Origin: Candidatus Nanosynbacter sp. TM7-087
Lineage (GTDB): Bacteria > Patescibacteriota > Saccharimonadia > Saccharimonadales > Saccharimonadaceae
Direction: 5' to 3'
Length of the DNA stretch: 64,000 nucleotides
NCBI RefSeq assembly: GCF_022828365.1
Contig: NZ_JAJQJU010000001.1
Location: 472,842 to 536,841, forward strand
Part shown: positions 25,842-35,375 of the stretch, piece after piece
How the letters are laid out: each line of letters starts with the position of its first letter
How positions within the stretch are numbered: position 1 is the stretch's first letter
Notes under the pieces: model-generated
What the model saw: the letters and a program-made list of their open reading frames with translations, nothing else
Database searches by the model: none
Told to the model about the DNA's origin: nothing
Position numbers and translations under genes: made by a program

Positions 25842-25850
25842 TGTTATAAT
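25842..25850 (+). promoter_or_regulatory. Leaderless extended -10 promoter of dedA
   Basis: TGTTATAAT, 6 nt before ATG 25857. Confidence 0.55.
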
Positions 25851-25856
25851 CAAGAT

Positions 25857-26507
25857 ATGGAATCTTTTATTCACTTGATAACTAGCTTTGGCGTATTCGC
25901 AATTTTATTAGTAGTTTTTGCAGAATCCGGTCTACTGATTGGTTTCGTCTTACCTGGCGACAGTCTACTTTTCACCGCTGGATATATGGTTCAGCAAAAT
26001 CCTCAGCACATTGACATCCACATTTTTGCGCTTTTGGTTTTTGCGGCGGCAGTACTAGGCGACAGTGTTGGCTATAGTTTTGGTCACAAAGTTGGACGCA
26101 AGCTGTTTGAAAAAGAAAATTCCCGATTCTTCAAGAAAAAATATTTGGAGCAAACAGAAAAGTTTTACGACAAGCACGGCTCAGCGACAATCGTCCTGGC
26201 TCGATTTGTACCAATTGTAAGAACCTTCGCCCCAATCGTTGCCGGCGCCAGTAAAATGCACTATAAAACGTTCTTAACTTTCAATCTTATCGGTGGATTT
26301 CTTTGGTCGTCAGCATTCGTTTATCTAGGATTCTACGCTGGCGAGTTTTTGACCAAAGCAGGCGTAAATATTGAAGTTGCGGCTATTCTCATCATCTTCT
26401 TGTCCGTCTCGCCGATGATTATTCATGCTTTGAAACAACCAAATACTCGCGCTTTATTAAGAAAACAATTGTCGGTTCTCCTCTCAAAAACCAAGCGTAA
26501 AAAATAG
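25857..26507 (+). CDS. dedA: DedA family membrane protein
   Basis: A 216-residue protein with the DedA/SNARE-associated pattern: ESGLLIGFVLPGDSLLFTAGY (about 22-42), DSVGYSFGHKVGRKLF (about 75-90) and ARFVPIVRTFAPIVAGASKM (about 120-139), with reentrant and transmembrane helices. Family members are undecaprenyl-phosphate or phospholipid flippases that need the proton gradient. A carrier-lipid role would link it with the PAP2 gene at the left end. Its stop is 2 nt from the convergent uvrA stop. Confidence 0.94.
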   Translation: MESFIHLITSFGVFAILLVVFAESGLLIGFVLPGDSLLFTAGYMVQQNPQHIDIHIFALLVFAAAVLGDSVGYSFGHKVGRKLFEKENSRFFKKKYLEQTEKFYDKHGSATIVLARFVPIVRTFAPIVAGASKMHYKTFLTFNLIGGFLWSSAFVYLGFYAGEFLTKAGVNIEVAAILIIFLSVSPMIIHALKQPNTRALLRKQLSVLLSKTKRKK

Positions 26508-26509
26508 CC

Positions 26510-29323
26510 TTAAAGCATCTTTTTCAGATATTTGCCAGTGAACGAATTTGGCACTTTGGCGATATCTTCAGGCGTACCACAAGCCACAACGGTACCGCCG
26601 CCAATTCCGCCCTCTGGACCCATATCAATTATCCAGTCGGCTGACTTTATGACGTCCAAATTATGCTCAATGATAATCATACTATTACCGCCCTCAACCA
26701 ATTGCTGTAAAATTCCCAACAGTCGCTTTACGTCAGCAGAATGAAGCCCAGTGGTCGGCTCGTCCAGAATGTACATAGTTTTTCCAGTGGAACGCTTGGA
26801 GAGCTCCGTTGCCAATTTAATTCGCTGCGCCTCACCGCCTGAAAAAGTAGTTGCTGGCTGACCAAGTTTAATATAGCCAAGCCCAACCTCAACCAATGTC
26901 TGAAGTTTACGCGCAATATTCGGCACACTGTCAAAAAACTCCGCCGCTTGATCAATTGTCATATCCAGAACATCAGCAATCGTCTTGTCTTTATACTTAA
27001 TTTCCAGCGCCTCGCGATTATAACGCTTGCCGTGGCACTCGTCACATTGAACGTAAACGTCCGGTAAAAAGTGCATTTCAATTTTTATCACACCATCACC
27101 CTGACAATTTTCGCAGCGACCGCCTTTAACATTAAAGCTAAAACGCCCAGATTTGTAGCCTCGAACGTTAGCCTCGGGTGTGCTGGCAAAAAGCTCGCGA
27201 ATCGGCGTAAAAATCCCAGTATATGTTGCTGGATTGGAGCGCGGCGTTCGACCAATTGGCGACTGATCTATGACAATCGTCTTATCAAGCAAATTCACAC
27301 CTTCTATAGCGTCGTGCAACCCTGGCGCTGTCGTTGCGCGATTAAGTTCCGCCGCTAGTTCCCGCGCCACAATGTCATTCACAAGCGTCGACTTTCCGCT
27401 ACCAGAAACACCAGACACTACAGTCATCAAACCCAAAGGAAACTCTACATCAATGTTCTTAAGATTATTTTCGCGAGCGCCACGAACAATCAACTTTCTA
27501 TCTTTCACGACTTTGCGACGCTTTTTCGGAACGGCAATTTTTTCCGCCCCAGATAGATAGCGACCCGTTATACTATTCTCATTTTTCGCAACAATTTCAG
27601 GCGTCCCCATTGCCACTACTTGACCGCCATTCACACCAGCTCCCGGTCCCATATCAACCAGAAAATCACTCTGACGAATCGTGTCCTCGTCATGCTCAAC
27701 CACCAGCACAGAATTTCCCAAATCTCGAAGGCGCTTCAACATATCAATCAACTTGTCGTTGTCACGTTGATGAAGTCCAATTGACGGCTCGTCCAGTACA
27801 TAAAGTACGCCCTGAAGTCCAGCGCCAATTTGCGTCGCCAAGCGAATTCGCTGCGCCTCACCGCCACTAAGCGTGTTAGCCGCTCGACTTAGTTCCAAGT
27901 AGTTCAGCCCAACATTACTCATAAATGCCAAACGAGATTTGATTTCCTTCACAATCAAGCGAGCAATCGTCATTTCTTGCTCAGTCAGTTGAAGTTTATT
28001 GTCAAACAAATCCAACGCGTCATCAACACTCAAATCACATACGTCAACGATATTCAATTCATGAACCGTCACCGCCAAAACCACAGGTTTCAGGCGCGCA
28101 CCTTTACAGGCATAACAATCCCTCTCGCGCATAAATCGCTCAATATCTCGTCGCATAAAATCGCTATCAGTTTCTTTCCAGCGTCGCTCCAGATTAGGAA
28201 TAACGCCCTCGTAAGTCGTATCATAATGCCGACCGCCACCCAAATCAACGCGATATTTTTGGTCACCAGTTCCGTATAATATTTTATGTTTAGCATCATC
28301 AGAAAGCTTGTCTACGGGAACTTTCAAACTAAAGCCGTGAGCTTCAGCAACAGACGCCAATCGCTTCATATTCCAAGCGTCAGAATTCATTCGATTATAA
28401 GGTCGAATTGCGCCTTCGGAAATCGTCAAATTGTTATTAAAGACCAATTCTGGATCAACCTCCAACCTCGACCCCAAACCTGTACACACAGGACAAGCTC
28501 CCTGCGGCGCGTTAAAACTAAACAGTCGCGGCTCCAGCTCTGGGATATCGACATCAGGATGATCAACACAAGCGTATCTCTGCGAAAATGTCTTCACTTC
28601 ATCACTGTCCGCGTCTAAAACCTCGATAACTCCCTGACCTAAGTCCAGCGCCTGCTCAACGCTCTGACTCAATCGAGATCGCATTTCCGCCGTCAACGCC
28701 AGCCTATCAACCACCAGCTCGATGTTATGCTTGTAACTTTTTTGCAGCTCTGGAAATTCATCCAGCGCGTACACCACGCCGTCCACGCGAACCCTGGCAT
28801 AACCAAGTCGCTGATATTGCTCCGGAATATGCGCAAACTCACCTTTTTTATTCTTAACAATTGGCGCCAATAGCAAAATTCGCTTATCAACAAATTGTCG
28901 CAAAATCTCGTCAATAATCACCTCGGTCGTGCGACGCGTCACTTCATTGCCACAAATCGGACAATGCGGCACACCAATTCGCGCAAACAAAAGCCTAAGA
29001 TAATCATAAATTTCGGTAACTGTAGCCACGGTAGATCGCGGGTTGCGGCTGGTCGACTTCTGGTCAATTGAAATCGCTGGGCTAAGCCCTTCAATCGAAT
29101 CAACATCAGGCTTATCCATCGTCCCCAAAAACTGACGCGCATAAGAATTCAAGCTCTCCATATAGCGACGCTGACCTTCAGCGTAAATCGTATCAAATGC
29201 CAGGCTGGATTTCCCAGACCCACTAAGCCCAGTAATCACCACCAGCTGATCTCGCGGAATCTCAATATCTACATTTTTCAGATTGTGCTCACGAGCACCT
29301 TTAACACGAATTACCTCTGTCAT
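26510..29323 (-). CDS. uvrA: Excinuclease ABC subunit A
   Basis: Damage-recognition ATPase of nucleotide excision repair, 937 residues. First ATPase half: Walker A GLSGSGKSS (about 32-40), CPICGNE zinc module start (about 120), LSGGEAQRIRLATQIG and LDEPSIGLHQRDN. Second half: GVSGSGKSTLVND (about 640), zinc finger CENCQGDGVIKIEMHFLPD with CDECHGKRYN, then FSGGEAQRIKLATEL. ATG 29323 is 9 nt after TATAAT, so the leader would be only about 2-3 nt. Confidence 0.98.
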   Translation of the reverse strand: MTEVIRVKGAREHNLKNVDIEIPRDQLVVITGLSGSGKSSLAFDTIYAEGQRRYMESLNSYARQFLGTMDKPDVDSIEGLSPAISIDQKSTSRNPRSTVATVTEIYDYLRLLFARIGVPHCPICGNEVTRRTTEVIIDEILRQFVDKRILLLAPIVKNKKGEFAHIPEQYQRLGYARVRVDGVVYALDEFPELQKSYKHNIELVVDRLALTAEMRSRLSQSVEQALDLGQGVIEVLDADSDEVKTFSQRYACVDHPDVDIPELEPRLFSFNAPQGACPVCTGLGSRLEVDPELVFNNNLTISEGAIRPYNRMNSDAWNMKRLASVAEAHGFSLKVPVDKLSDDAKHKILYGTGDQKYRVDLGGGRHYDTTYEGVIPNLERRWKETDSDFMRRDIERFMRERDCYACKGARLKPVVLAVTVHELNIVDVCDLSVDDALDLFDNKLQLTEQEMTIARLIVKEIKSRLAFMSNVGLNYLELSRAANTLSGGEAQRIRLATQIGAGLQGVLYVLDEPSIGLHQRDNDKLIDMLKRLRDLGNSVLVVEHDEDTIRQSDFLVDMGPGAGVNGGQVVAMGTPEIVAKNENSITGRYLSGAEKIAVPKKRRKVVKDRKLIVRGARENNLKNIDVEFPLGLMTVVSGVSGSGKSTLVNDIVARELAAELNRATTAPGLHDAIEGVNLLDKTIVIDQSPIGRTPRSNPATYTGIFTPIRELFASTPEANVRGYKSGRFSFNVKGGRCENCQGDGVIKIEMHFLPDVYVQCDECHGKRYNREALEIKYKDKTIADVLDMTIDQAAEFFDSVPNIARKLQTLVEVGLGYIKLGQPATTFSGGEAQRIKLATELSKRSTGKTMYILDEPTTGLHSADVKRLLGILQQLVEGGNSMIIIEHNLDVIKSADWIIDMGPEGGIGGGTVVACGTPEDIAKVPNSFTGKYLKKML

Positions 29324-29408
29324 AACCGCTATATTATACAGGTTTTTGACAATTTTTTCCAGTCCAAATATCGACGCAAATCAGAGTTAAAACACATTAC
29401 GCTTATGA

Positions 29409-29437
29409 TTGCAAGTCAATATCTTATTTGCTACAGT
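29409..29437 (+). promoter_or_regulatory. Leaderless promoter of the 128-residue membrane protein
   Basis: TTGCAA, 17 nt, TACAGT, 7 nt to ATG 29445. It overrides an upstream in-frame start that would lie inside the promoter. Confidence 0.6.
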
Positions 29438-29444
29438 TAGATCT

Positions 29445-29831
29445 ATGAGAAAGCTGGGCATTTACTTAGTTATAACACTCGGAGCGATACTACTCGCGCC
29501 TTTTGTAATTGACCAACTTTTTTTCTTCTTTTTCCTAGGAAAAATCCCATTCACAAACATCAGCCTGCCCGCAATTTTAATGGTTATTTTCTGGGCAATT
29601 ATCGTACCGTTGGCAATTATCCTCAGAAAATCACTTTCTGCCCTGTTCTGGGAATTCATTAGCATTGCCGGCGAAATCGCGCAACGACGAATCAACAGAA
29701 AAATCCGCTACTTTACACCAAATCAAAAAAGCGAACTTATTTTATTATCAATTTATCTACTTTCCAATATGGAAAAGAGCGAGCCTTATGATGAGATTGA
29801 ATCTCAAAAGCTCGCTCCGTCTATGACTTAA
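29445..29831 (+). CDS. Small membrane protein, unknown
   Basis: About 128 residues: two hydrophobic segments (residues 4-32 with a run of five Phe, and 42-62), then a basic cytoplasmic stretch (RRINRKIRYFTPNQKS) and a polar tail. No family recognised. The coding end contains an inverted repeat GAGCGAGC/GCTCGCTC (about 29777-29819) with a nested GAGATT/AATCTC stem. This may serve as terminator for this gene and for the convergent surface-protein gene, whose stop is 4 nt away. Confidence 0.6.
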   Translation: MRKLGIYLVITLGAILLAPFVIDQLFFFFFLGKIPFTNISLPAILMVIFWAIIVPLAIILRKSLSALFWEFISIAGEIAQRRINRKIRYFTPNQKSELILLSIYLLSNMEKSEPYDEIESQKLAPSMT

Positions 29832-29834
29832 TTT

Positions 29835-31085
29835 TTACAGCCGTTTTCTCAGCACCAACGCACCAGCTGCGACGGCGATAACCGCCAATCCACCGATTAA
29901 CTGAACAGAGTTTCCTGTTTCAGCCAAACGCCCTGATGCTTTTCCTGGCTTTTGCCCAGGAGTGGCAGAAGTAGAGCCTGTGGATGGAGTGGCAGCTCCG
30001 CTCGTGCCTGAGCCAGTACCGCCAGGAGCTACAGGTGGGGGCGTCGGTAGGGTTGCTAGACGATAATAAGGTGCGCCCGTTGTCATGTCATAGAACATCG
30101 CGAACATTCTGGACATCGACGAAGACGAATAGACACTACCAAAACCAAACACACTATCACTCTGTGTCGTCCAGGTTTTACCACCATCCACCGATATTAC
30201 AATATATGGCAAATTTGAAGCGTCTAGGACACCTGGTCGAACATAAGCGAACAATTTCTTGCCGTCATCGCTAATGCCTGTCTGCGTAATATAGTCACCC
30301 GTCTTCCAAGTCGGAACTTTAGTAGGAATAGGCGCCCAGCTGACACCGCCATCTACTGAAATTTTGTGACCATCAAACAGTTTATTGCCATCAGCACTAA
30401 TAGACGCAAGTGTTACGTCATAGGGGCTGTGAGCTCCAGCATCCGTCCAAGTTAATCCGTAATCATTAGACCTCTTTACCACACTCGGAGTTGTATTTAT
30501 TGCAATCATCTTTCCGCCATCAAGCACGCGCTCGGGACAAATATTACCTTTTTGCGTCCAAGTTTGACCATTGTCAGTAGAAACATAAAGCGGAGGAGTT
30601 TCACCATCATCTCCACACCTAGCCAGAGTGGAACCGTCTGGGCTCATAAATAAATGATTATTACTCGGGTCTATATTACTAGACTTCACCCAATTACGCC
30701 CACCGTCAGTTGACGTATAAAAAGAATTTTCTCCGTGCCGACCGTTCACAACCATCTTAGATCCGTCTGTATTTACTAGCAATCTATTCGCGTAATCTGG
30801 CATTGCAAAACTATTCCAGCTTACACCATTATCTGCGGAAATTAACAATTTCATATCGCCAGTATTAGTATCTTCTCGTCGGACAAAAAGTTTTGATCCG
30901 TCTGGACTGATAGTCGCCTCCCTAAATTTATCATCTCCTGGTACGGTTACGTCCTTCCATGTATACTTAGGCGATTCCTCTGCTCTAACCAAAGGCGATA
31001 AGACTGCCAACGTCGACAACGAAAATATGAATACCAAAGACAGTATCCCCCTGTATGCTGCACGTTTTCTGTTCTTAATTAACAT
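29835..31085 (-). CDS. LAETG sortase-anchored surface protein with Asp-box propeller
   Basis: About 416 residues. N-terminal signal peptide (basic NRKRAAYRG, hydrophobic core, cut near VRAEE). The body contains at least six Asp-box/BNR motifs of SxDxGxxW type (SADNGVSW, STDGGRNW, STDNGQTW, SNDYGLTW, SVDGGVSW, SVDGGKTW), which should fold as a beta-propeller as in sialidases and VPS10 proteins. A Ser/Thr/Gly/Pro linker follows, then LAETG, a hydrophobic helix and tail RKRL, which is a cell-wall sorting signal. It is probably displayed on the wall for binding a host or ligand. Sialidase catalytic residues are not evident. ATG 31085 is preferred to the adjacent GTG. Confidence 0.82.
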   Translation of the reverse strand: MLIKNRKRAAYRGILSLVFIFSLSTLAVLSPLVRAEESPKYTWKDVTVPGDDKFREATISPDGSKLFVRREDTNTGDMKLLISADNGVSWNSFAMPDYANRLLVNTDGSKMVVNGRHGENSFYTSTDGGRNWVKSSNIDPSNNHLFMSPDGSTLARCGDDGETPPLYVSTDNGQTWTQKGNICPERVLDGGKMIAINTTPSVVKRSNDYGLTWTDAGAHSPYDVTLASISADGNKLFDGHKISVDGGVSWAPIPTKVPTWKTGDYITQTGISDDGKKLFAYVRPGVLDASNLPYIVISVDGGKTWTTQSDSVFGFGSVYSSSSMSRMFAMFYDMTTGAPYYRLATLPTPPPVAPGGTGSGTSGAATPSTGSTSATPGQKPGKASGRLAETGNSVQLIGGLAVIAVAAGALVLRKRL

Positions 31086-31147
31086 CACTCCCCCATTTTT
31101 TGTTTTTCTATGCGAAACCGTCTTTCTGATTTTAGCATAACCATATT

Positions 31148-32566
31148 TCAGGCGTCAACAGAAGGTAAAACCGACTCCAGCCATAACTGCAATTCTTGCA
31201 AAATAAACTGCTGTTCGTCAGTCGCACTAGGCGCTAATCGTTGCAGAGATTTCATAAATTGCGGCAGTTGCGCCTGTAAATGCTCAGTTCGCCATTCTTC
31301 CCATTGTCGCAACTCATCTTCACTGAGCAAATTAGGAAAACTTCGCGCTTTATAATGCAACAATAGTGGCGACAATCGCTCATCCTGAAAATCCGGATGA
31401 AAGTCAGCCAACTCGCGCTCATCAGCATTACGTACGGCTTCAACGCGAACTTGATCACTATTGTCCAAAAATCCATCGTATAATTGCGCTTCCGGATCGG
31501 TCATTTTCTTAAACTCTGGCTTATTCTCAAATATACTGCGCAACCTTTCAGCAAAATCTGGATGAGAAAGTAAAACATCTTGGTGCTTCTGTACAGTTTC
31601 CGCATCCAGAGAAATCTTCTTCCAGCCATCGCCCTGAGTCAACACGCCAAGTGGCGAAACTGCCGGACAACGATTATATTGCAATTCCTTAACTGGCAAT
31701 TTGACAAAATCCTCAGCTTGCCTTTCTTCCCATGTTGCAAATATCTTCGCCGACAATTCCTCAACACTCAGATCAACAAACGGCGTCGGATCATAACGCA
31801 AATCATAAACAATCACGCCACCATTTCGGCTCGTGGTTAGCGGAAATGCTACGGTCGTTTTGGCGAACTCTTTATCATAACGACCACTCGCATAAACAAA
31901 AGGTTTTTTATCATCGACATTCACCAGTTTCTGAACCAATTTCTTATCGCGCATTTTCAGCAAATAGTCGTACATTTGTGGCTGATTCTGCTTAATCAAT
32001 TTAGTCACAGCAATCAACGCCGTCACATCCGCCAGCGCGTCATGGGCGTTTTCATGCTCTATCCCGTTAGCTTTCGTGATAAGCTCTAGGCGGTTACTCG
32101 GCTCGCCTTTATCGTCAATTGGCCACTTAATTCCCTCAGGTCGAAGCGCCCTGGTCAAGCGCACCACATCCAACAAATCCCACCTGGATCGACCGTCTTT
32201 CCAAGTCCACTCATATGGATCGTAAAAATTTCGCCAAAACAAATGACGAATAAACTCGTCGTCAAAACGAATATTATTAAATCCAACAGCAATCGTATCA
32301 GGCGTAAATATTTCCTCGCTTAACATACGCGCAAATTGAGCCTCAGTATAGCCTTCTTCGACAGTTTTTTGTGGCGTTATGCCCGTCACCATCAACGCAT
32401 CAGGACTCGGCAGCGTATCGTCATTTAGTGTCACGAGAATGTTATACGGTTCGCCAATCGGCTGCAAATCCATATCGGTTCGCTGACCGGCAAATTGCAT
32501 AATTCGATCTTGCCTGGGATTAAGACCGCTAGTTTCAAGATCGTAGAAGAAAAATGTTTGCGCCAT
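31148..32566 (-). CDS. sbcB: Exodeoxyribonuclease I
   Basis: A 3'-5' single-strand DNA exonuclease, 472 residues. DEDDh site: FFYDLETSG (about 5-13), VGFNNIRFDDEFIR (about 93-106) and HDALADVTA (about 178-186). The C-terminal half carries ExoI-specific blocks, for example the RCPAVSPLGVL stretch of the SH3-like domain. A TGATATAAT box ends 6 nt before ATG 32566. SbcB in a monoderm-type lineage is less usual than in proteobacteria. Confidence 0.93.
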   Translation of the reverse strand: MAQTFFFYDLETSGLNPRQDRIMQFAGQRTDMDLQPIGEPYNILVTLNDDTLPSPDALMVTGITPQKTVEEGYTEAQFARMLSEEIFTPDTIAVGFNNIRFDDEFIRHLFWRNFYDPYEWTWKDGRSRWDLLDVVRLTRALRPEGIKWPIDDKGEPSNRLELITKANGIEHENAHDALADVTALIAVTKLIKQNQPQMYDYLLKMRDKKLVQKLVNVDDKKPFVYASGRYDKEFAKTTVAFPLTTSRNGGVIVYDLRYDPTPFVDLSVEELSAKIFATWEERQAEDFVKLPVKELQYNRCPAVSPLGVLTQGDGWKKISLDAETVQKHQDVLLSHPDFAERLRSIFENKPEFKKMTDPEAQLYDGFLDNSDQVRVEAVRNADERELADFHPDFQDERLSPLLLHYKARSFPNLLSEDELRQWEEWRTEHLQAQLPQFMKSLQRLAPSATDEQQFILQELQLWLESVLPSVDA

Positions 32567-32572
32567 ATTTAT

Positions 32573-32581
32573 ATTATATCA
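32573..32581 (-). promoter_or_regulatory. Leaderless extended -10 promoter of sbcB
   Basis: TGATATAAT, 6 nt before ATG 32566. Confidence 0.55.
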
Positions 32582-32612
32582 TCAAGCTCACGCTAATTTA
32601 CACCAGCAGAAT

Positions 32613-33935
32613 CTATTGCTCGATCAATGTAAACGGCATAGATTCGCCAATCTGAATCAAGCTTTCACCAATCGCCCCTTGACGCAATAATTCGTGAGTA
32701 ATTCCCATTTTTCGCATAATATCTCGCAAGCGATTAACGGATTCAAACTGATCAAAGTTAGTCCGACGAGCAAACTTTTCAATCTTAGCACCCGTAACAA
32801 TAAACTCAATCTTCTCATCTTCATCGTCAATCTCATTAGATTCAGCGTCAGAAACACGCCTTACAGACCAAGCATCAGAAACGACCTGATCGTCCAACGA
32901 AATTGTCGGCAAATCTTCCTCTTTTTCATCAACAATCTCAGCTTCACGCTCTCGATACCCAGCAACTTCATCGCGCAACATTCGTAGAAGCTCAGTCACT
33001 CCGTCGTGCGTCTGGGAAGAAATCGCCACAACTGGCGCTCCATTAGCTACTTTTTGAAGGGCAGTCGACTGCATAGCAATAATCTCATCATCCAAGCCTT
33101 CACACTTGGTCAGCGCTATTATCTCTGGACGCTCCGCTAATGATTCAGAATATTTTTCCAGCTCGCGACGAATTGCCTGATATTTCTCCGCAGGATTATC
33201 GCTATACACATCAATCATATGAAGCAACACGGCCGTTCGCTCGACATGTCGCAAAAACTGATCACCCAAACCTTTACCTTCCGATGCGCCCTCAATCAAC
33301 CCCGGGATATCAGCGATCAAAATCGACCCATCATCAACATCAGCCACTCCCAAATTAGGCGTCAAAGTCGTAAATTCGTAATTGGCAATCTCCGGACGCG
33401 CATTAGAAACCACACTCAGGAACGTCGACTTACCAGCGTTCGGAAAGCCAACCAAACCAACGTCGGCCAATAATTTCAATTCCAACTCTGCCTCGAACTC
33501 CTCGCCAGCCTCACCAAGTTCAGCAATTTTAGGCGTTTGGCGCGTGCTAGACGTAAAGTGCGCATTTCCAAATCCACCATCTCCACCGCGAGCCACCACT
33601 GCCTGCTGCTGATCTTCGGTCAAATCCGCAATTACCATACCGTCGCGCTTCACTAGGGTGCCCATCGGCACCTTAACGATTAGCGGCGCACCACTTTTTC
33701 CTCGCTTATTACGTTTTCCGCCATCACCACCCTTTTCAGCCTTAAGCTCCGGCTTATATCTAAAATTCAAAAGCGTATTAAGATTCTTCGTCGCCAAAAA
33801 AACAATATCACCACCACGACCGCCATCACCACCATCAGGACCGCCCTTGTCGACGTATTTCTCATGACGAAAACTGACTACACCATTACCGCCTCTACCG
33901 GCGCGCACTAAAACTTTTGCAATATCTACAAACAT
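32613..33935 (-). CDS. obg: Obg GTPase
   Basis: Ribosome-assembly and stress GTPase, 440 residues. Glycine-rich Obg fold (KVLVRAGRGGNGVVSFRHEK, then GGPDGGDGGRGGD, about 7-45), GTPase domain with G1 GFPNAGKST (about 167), G3 DIPGLIEGA, G4 TKCE, and a C-terminal OCT domain (after a charged linker near 340) ending in IGESMPFTLIEQ. It binds the 50S subunit. TGGTATACT lies 6 nt before ATG 33935. Confidence 0.97.
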   Translation of the reverse strand: MFVDIAKVLVRAGRGGNGVVSFRHEKYVDKGGPDGGDGGRGGDIVFLATKNLNTLLNFRYKPELKAEKGGDGGKRNKRGKSGAPLIVKVPMGTLVKRDGMVIADLTEDQQQAVVARGGDGGFGNAHFTSSTRQTPKIAELGEAGEEFEAELELKLLADVGLVGFPNAGKSTFLSVVSNARPEIANYEFTTLTPNLGVADVDDGSILIADIPGLIEGASEGKGLGDQFLRHVERTAVLLHMIDVYSDNPAEKYQAIRRELEKYSESLAERPEIIALTKCEGLDDEIIAMQSTALQKVANGAPVVAISSQTHDGVTELLRMLRDEVAGYREREAEIVDEKEEDLPTISLDDQVVSDAWSVRRVSDAESNEIDDEDEKIEFIVTGAKIEKFARRTNFDQFESVNRLRDIMRKMGITHELLRQGAIGESLIQIGESMPFTLIEQ

Positions 33936-33941
33936 ATCTTT

Positions 33942-33950
33942 AGTATACCA
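33942..33950 (-). promoter_or_regulatory. Leaderless extended -10 promoter of obg
   Basis: TGGTATACT, 6 nt before ATG 33935, abutting the T tract of the upstream terminator. Confidence 0.65.
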
Positions 33951-33953
33951 AAA

Positions 33954-33981
33954 AGCACCCCCGAGAGATAGCGGAGGTGCT
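33954..33981 (-). terminator. Terminator of the LysM-CHAP gene, fused to the obg promoter
   Basis: AGCACC/GGTGCT stem with inner CCG/CGG, then T5, then TGGTATACT. Confidence 0.75.
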
Positions 33982-33995
33982 AATATTAACTAGTT

Positions 33996-35186
33996 CTAGT
34001 GGATATATAGATAACCGCCTGCACCGTTGAGCGTACGGTGAGTAATGATTCCATAACCTGCATAGTTCATATCGCTAACGTAAACCACACCGTTTTCAAC
34101 TCGCTCAACAATACCAACGTGACCATAATATCCGGCAGTCGTCTGGAATATTGCACCAGGTGCTGGCGTATTATTAACCACGAATCCAGCGGCACGAGCA
34201 CTTGTAGCCCAAGTATTAGCATTACCCCAGAAACTACCAATTGGACGACCAAGCTGCAAACGACGCTCGTATGCATACCATGTACAGTTACCTGCCGCAT
34301 AGCGGTTGCCGACAGAAGCAGTCAACCAGCTTCGACTTGCGCTCGTAGTAGTAGACGATGCCGAAGAAGAATATCGGTTACCATAAGACCTACTTCGTGG
34401 AGCAACATAACCAGGTCGCTCATTTTCTGGAAGCTCACCTCCAGGCAACACAATTCTAGAGCCAGTAGACAACTTAGCACCGTCATCGATATCATTATAT
34501 AGAACAACACGTTCAGCACTCGTCTTATACTTTTCTGCCAGAGATTGGGCAGTATCACCGTCTTTAACAGTATAGATAACACCGTCAACAAGAGGCACAA
34601 CTAGAGTCTTATTCGGCTCTACAGCGTCTGAAGTTGTATTATTAGCCCAACGAAGCGTCTGAGATGAAATCTTAAATTTCTTAGCAATAGACTCCATCGT
34701 ATCACCCTCTTTGGTTACGTAAGATGAAATACCACGCGCCGCCGAAGTGTCTGGCTTAACAATGTCAGGTTTTGTTATAACTTCTGTATCATTCTGAGAA
34801 AGATTCTTCTTAATCGTTAGTGAAGTTTCAGACTCGCGTAAATCACCAGCCGAAGGCAATTCCGCCGTTTCTGCCAAATTAGTTACAGCATTAGCTGCCG
34901 TTAATTCATCTACTGAAGCTGTTTTAGACTTAGCAGACTTAGATACCGATGAAACACCAGTAGTTTCAGATGATGCCAAAGTTTTTGATCTTTCAGCGGA
35001 TACATTACTACCACTATTGCCGTAGATCAAAAATGATATAGTCAATAAAAATATTCCACCGTAGATTGCAAATGATTGCAGTTTACGTTTTTTACTCCGA
35101 AGAGATGTAAAATGGTTACGAATAATCGTTCTCCTTGTGCTAATGTTACCACTAGCACCTCTACCAAATTGTCTTTCTTCTCGCAA
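33996..35186 (-). CDS. LysM-CHAP peptidoglycan hydrolase
   Basis: A 396-residue wall hydrolase. Basic head and one transmembrane anchor or signal (about 40-58), Ser/Thr/Lys-rich spacer, two LysM wall-binding modules (about 155-198, YVTKEGDTMESIAKKFKIS; about 203-250, YTVKDGDTAQSLAEKYKTS), a Ser-rich linker, then a CHAP amidase/endopeptidase domain (about 295-396) with catalytic Cys in NCTWYAYERR and His in GHVGIVERV. It would cleave stem peptides during growth or division. The start is TTG 35186 because no in-frame ATG exists until far inside; the start is uncertain. Confidence 0.88.
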   Translation of the reverse strand: MREERQFGRGASGNISTRRTIIRNHFTSLRSKKRKLQSFAIYGGIFLLTISFLIYGNSGSNVSAERSKTLASSETTGVSSVSKSAKSKTASVDELTAANAVTNLAETAELPSAGDLRESETSLTIKKNLSQNDTEVITKPDIVKPDTSAARGISSYVTKEGDTMESIAKKFKISSQTLRWANNTTSDAVEPNKTLVVPLVDGVIYTVKDGDTAQSLAEKYKTSAERVVLYNDIDDGAKLSTGSRIVLPGGELPENERPGYVAPRSRSYGNRYSSSASSTTTSASRSWLTASVGNRYAAGNCTWYAYERRLQLGRPIGSFWGNANTWATSARAAGFVVNNTPAPGAIFQTTAGYYGHVGIVERVENGVVYVSDMNYAGYGIITHRTLNGAGGYLYIH

Positions 35187-35322
35187 TAGAACAGGATATG
35201 TTGTCGACCTAATTGATTATTATTATTCTACATTAGTTTTGCTATATCCGTAGCGACAATTTTGGCAGGTCATTTATCGTAATTCACCTCTGTTGATAAA
35301 TTAGACAAATGATCTAACATCT

Positions 35323-35351
35323 ATTTTACACAACATTGACAATAAAGTCAA
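35323..35351 (-). promoter_or_regulatory. Promoter and long leader of the LysM-CHAP gene
   Basis: TTGACT, 17 nt, TAAAAT. It predicts a leader of about 130 nt (35187-35316), the longest in the window, with a small TTAGA/TCTAA hairpin. I recognise no riboswitch consensus in it. Confidence 0.55.
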
Positions 35352-35375
35352 TAAATTTTATAAAATGCGTTTTTG

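Noticed and set aside
35187..35322. c-di-AMP riboswitch in the LysM-CHAP leader
   Set aside because: I can see only a short hairpin and no consensus of that riboswitch. Listed as an open leader instead.
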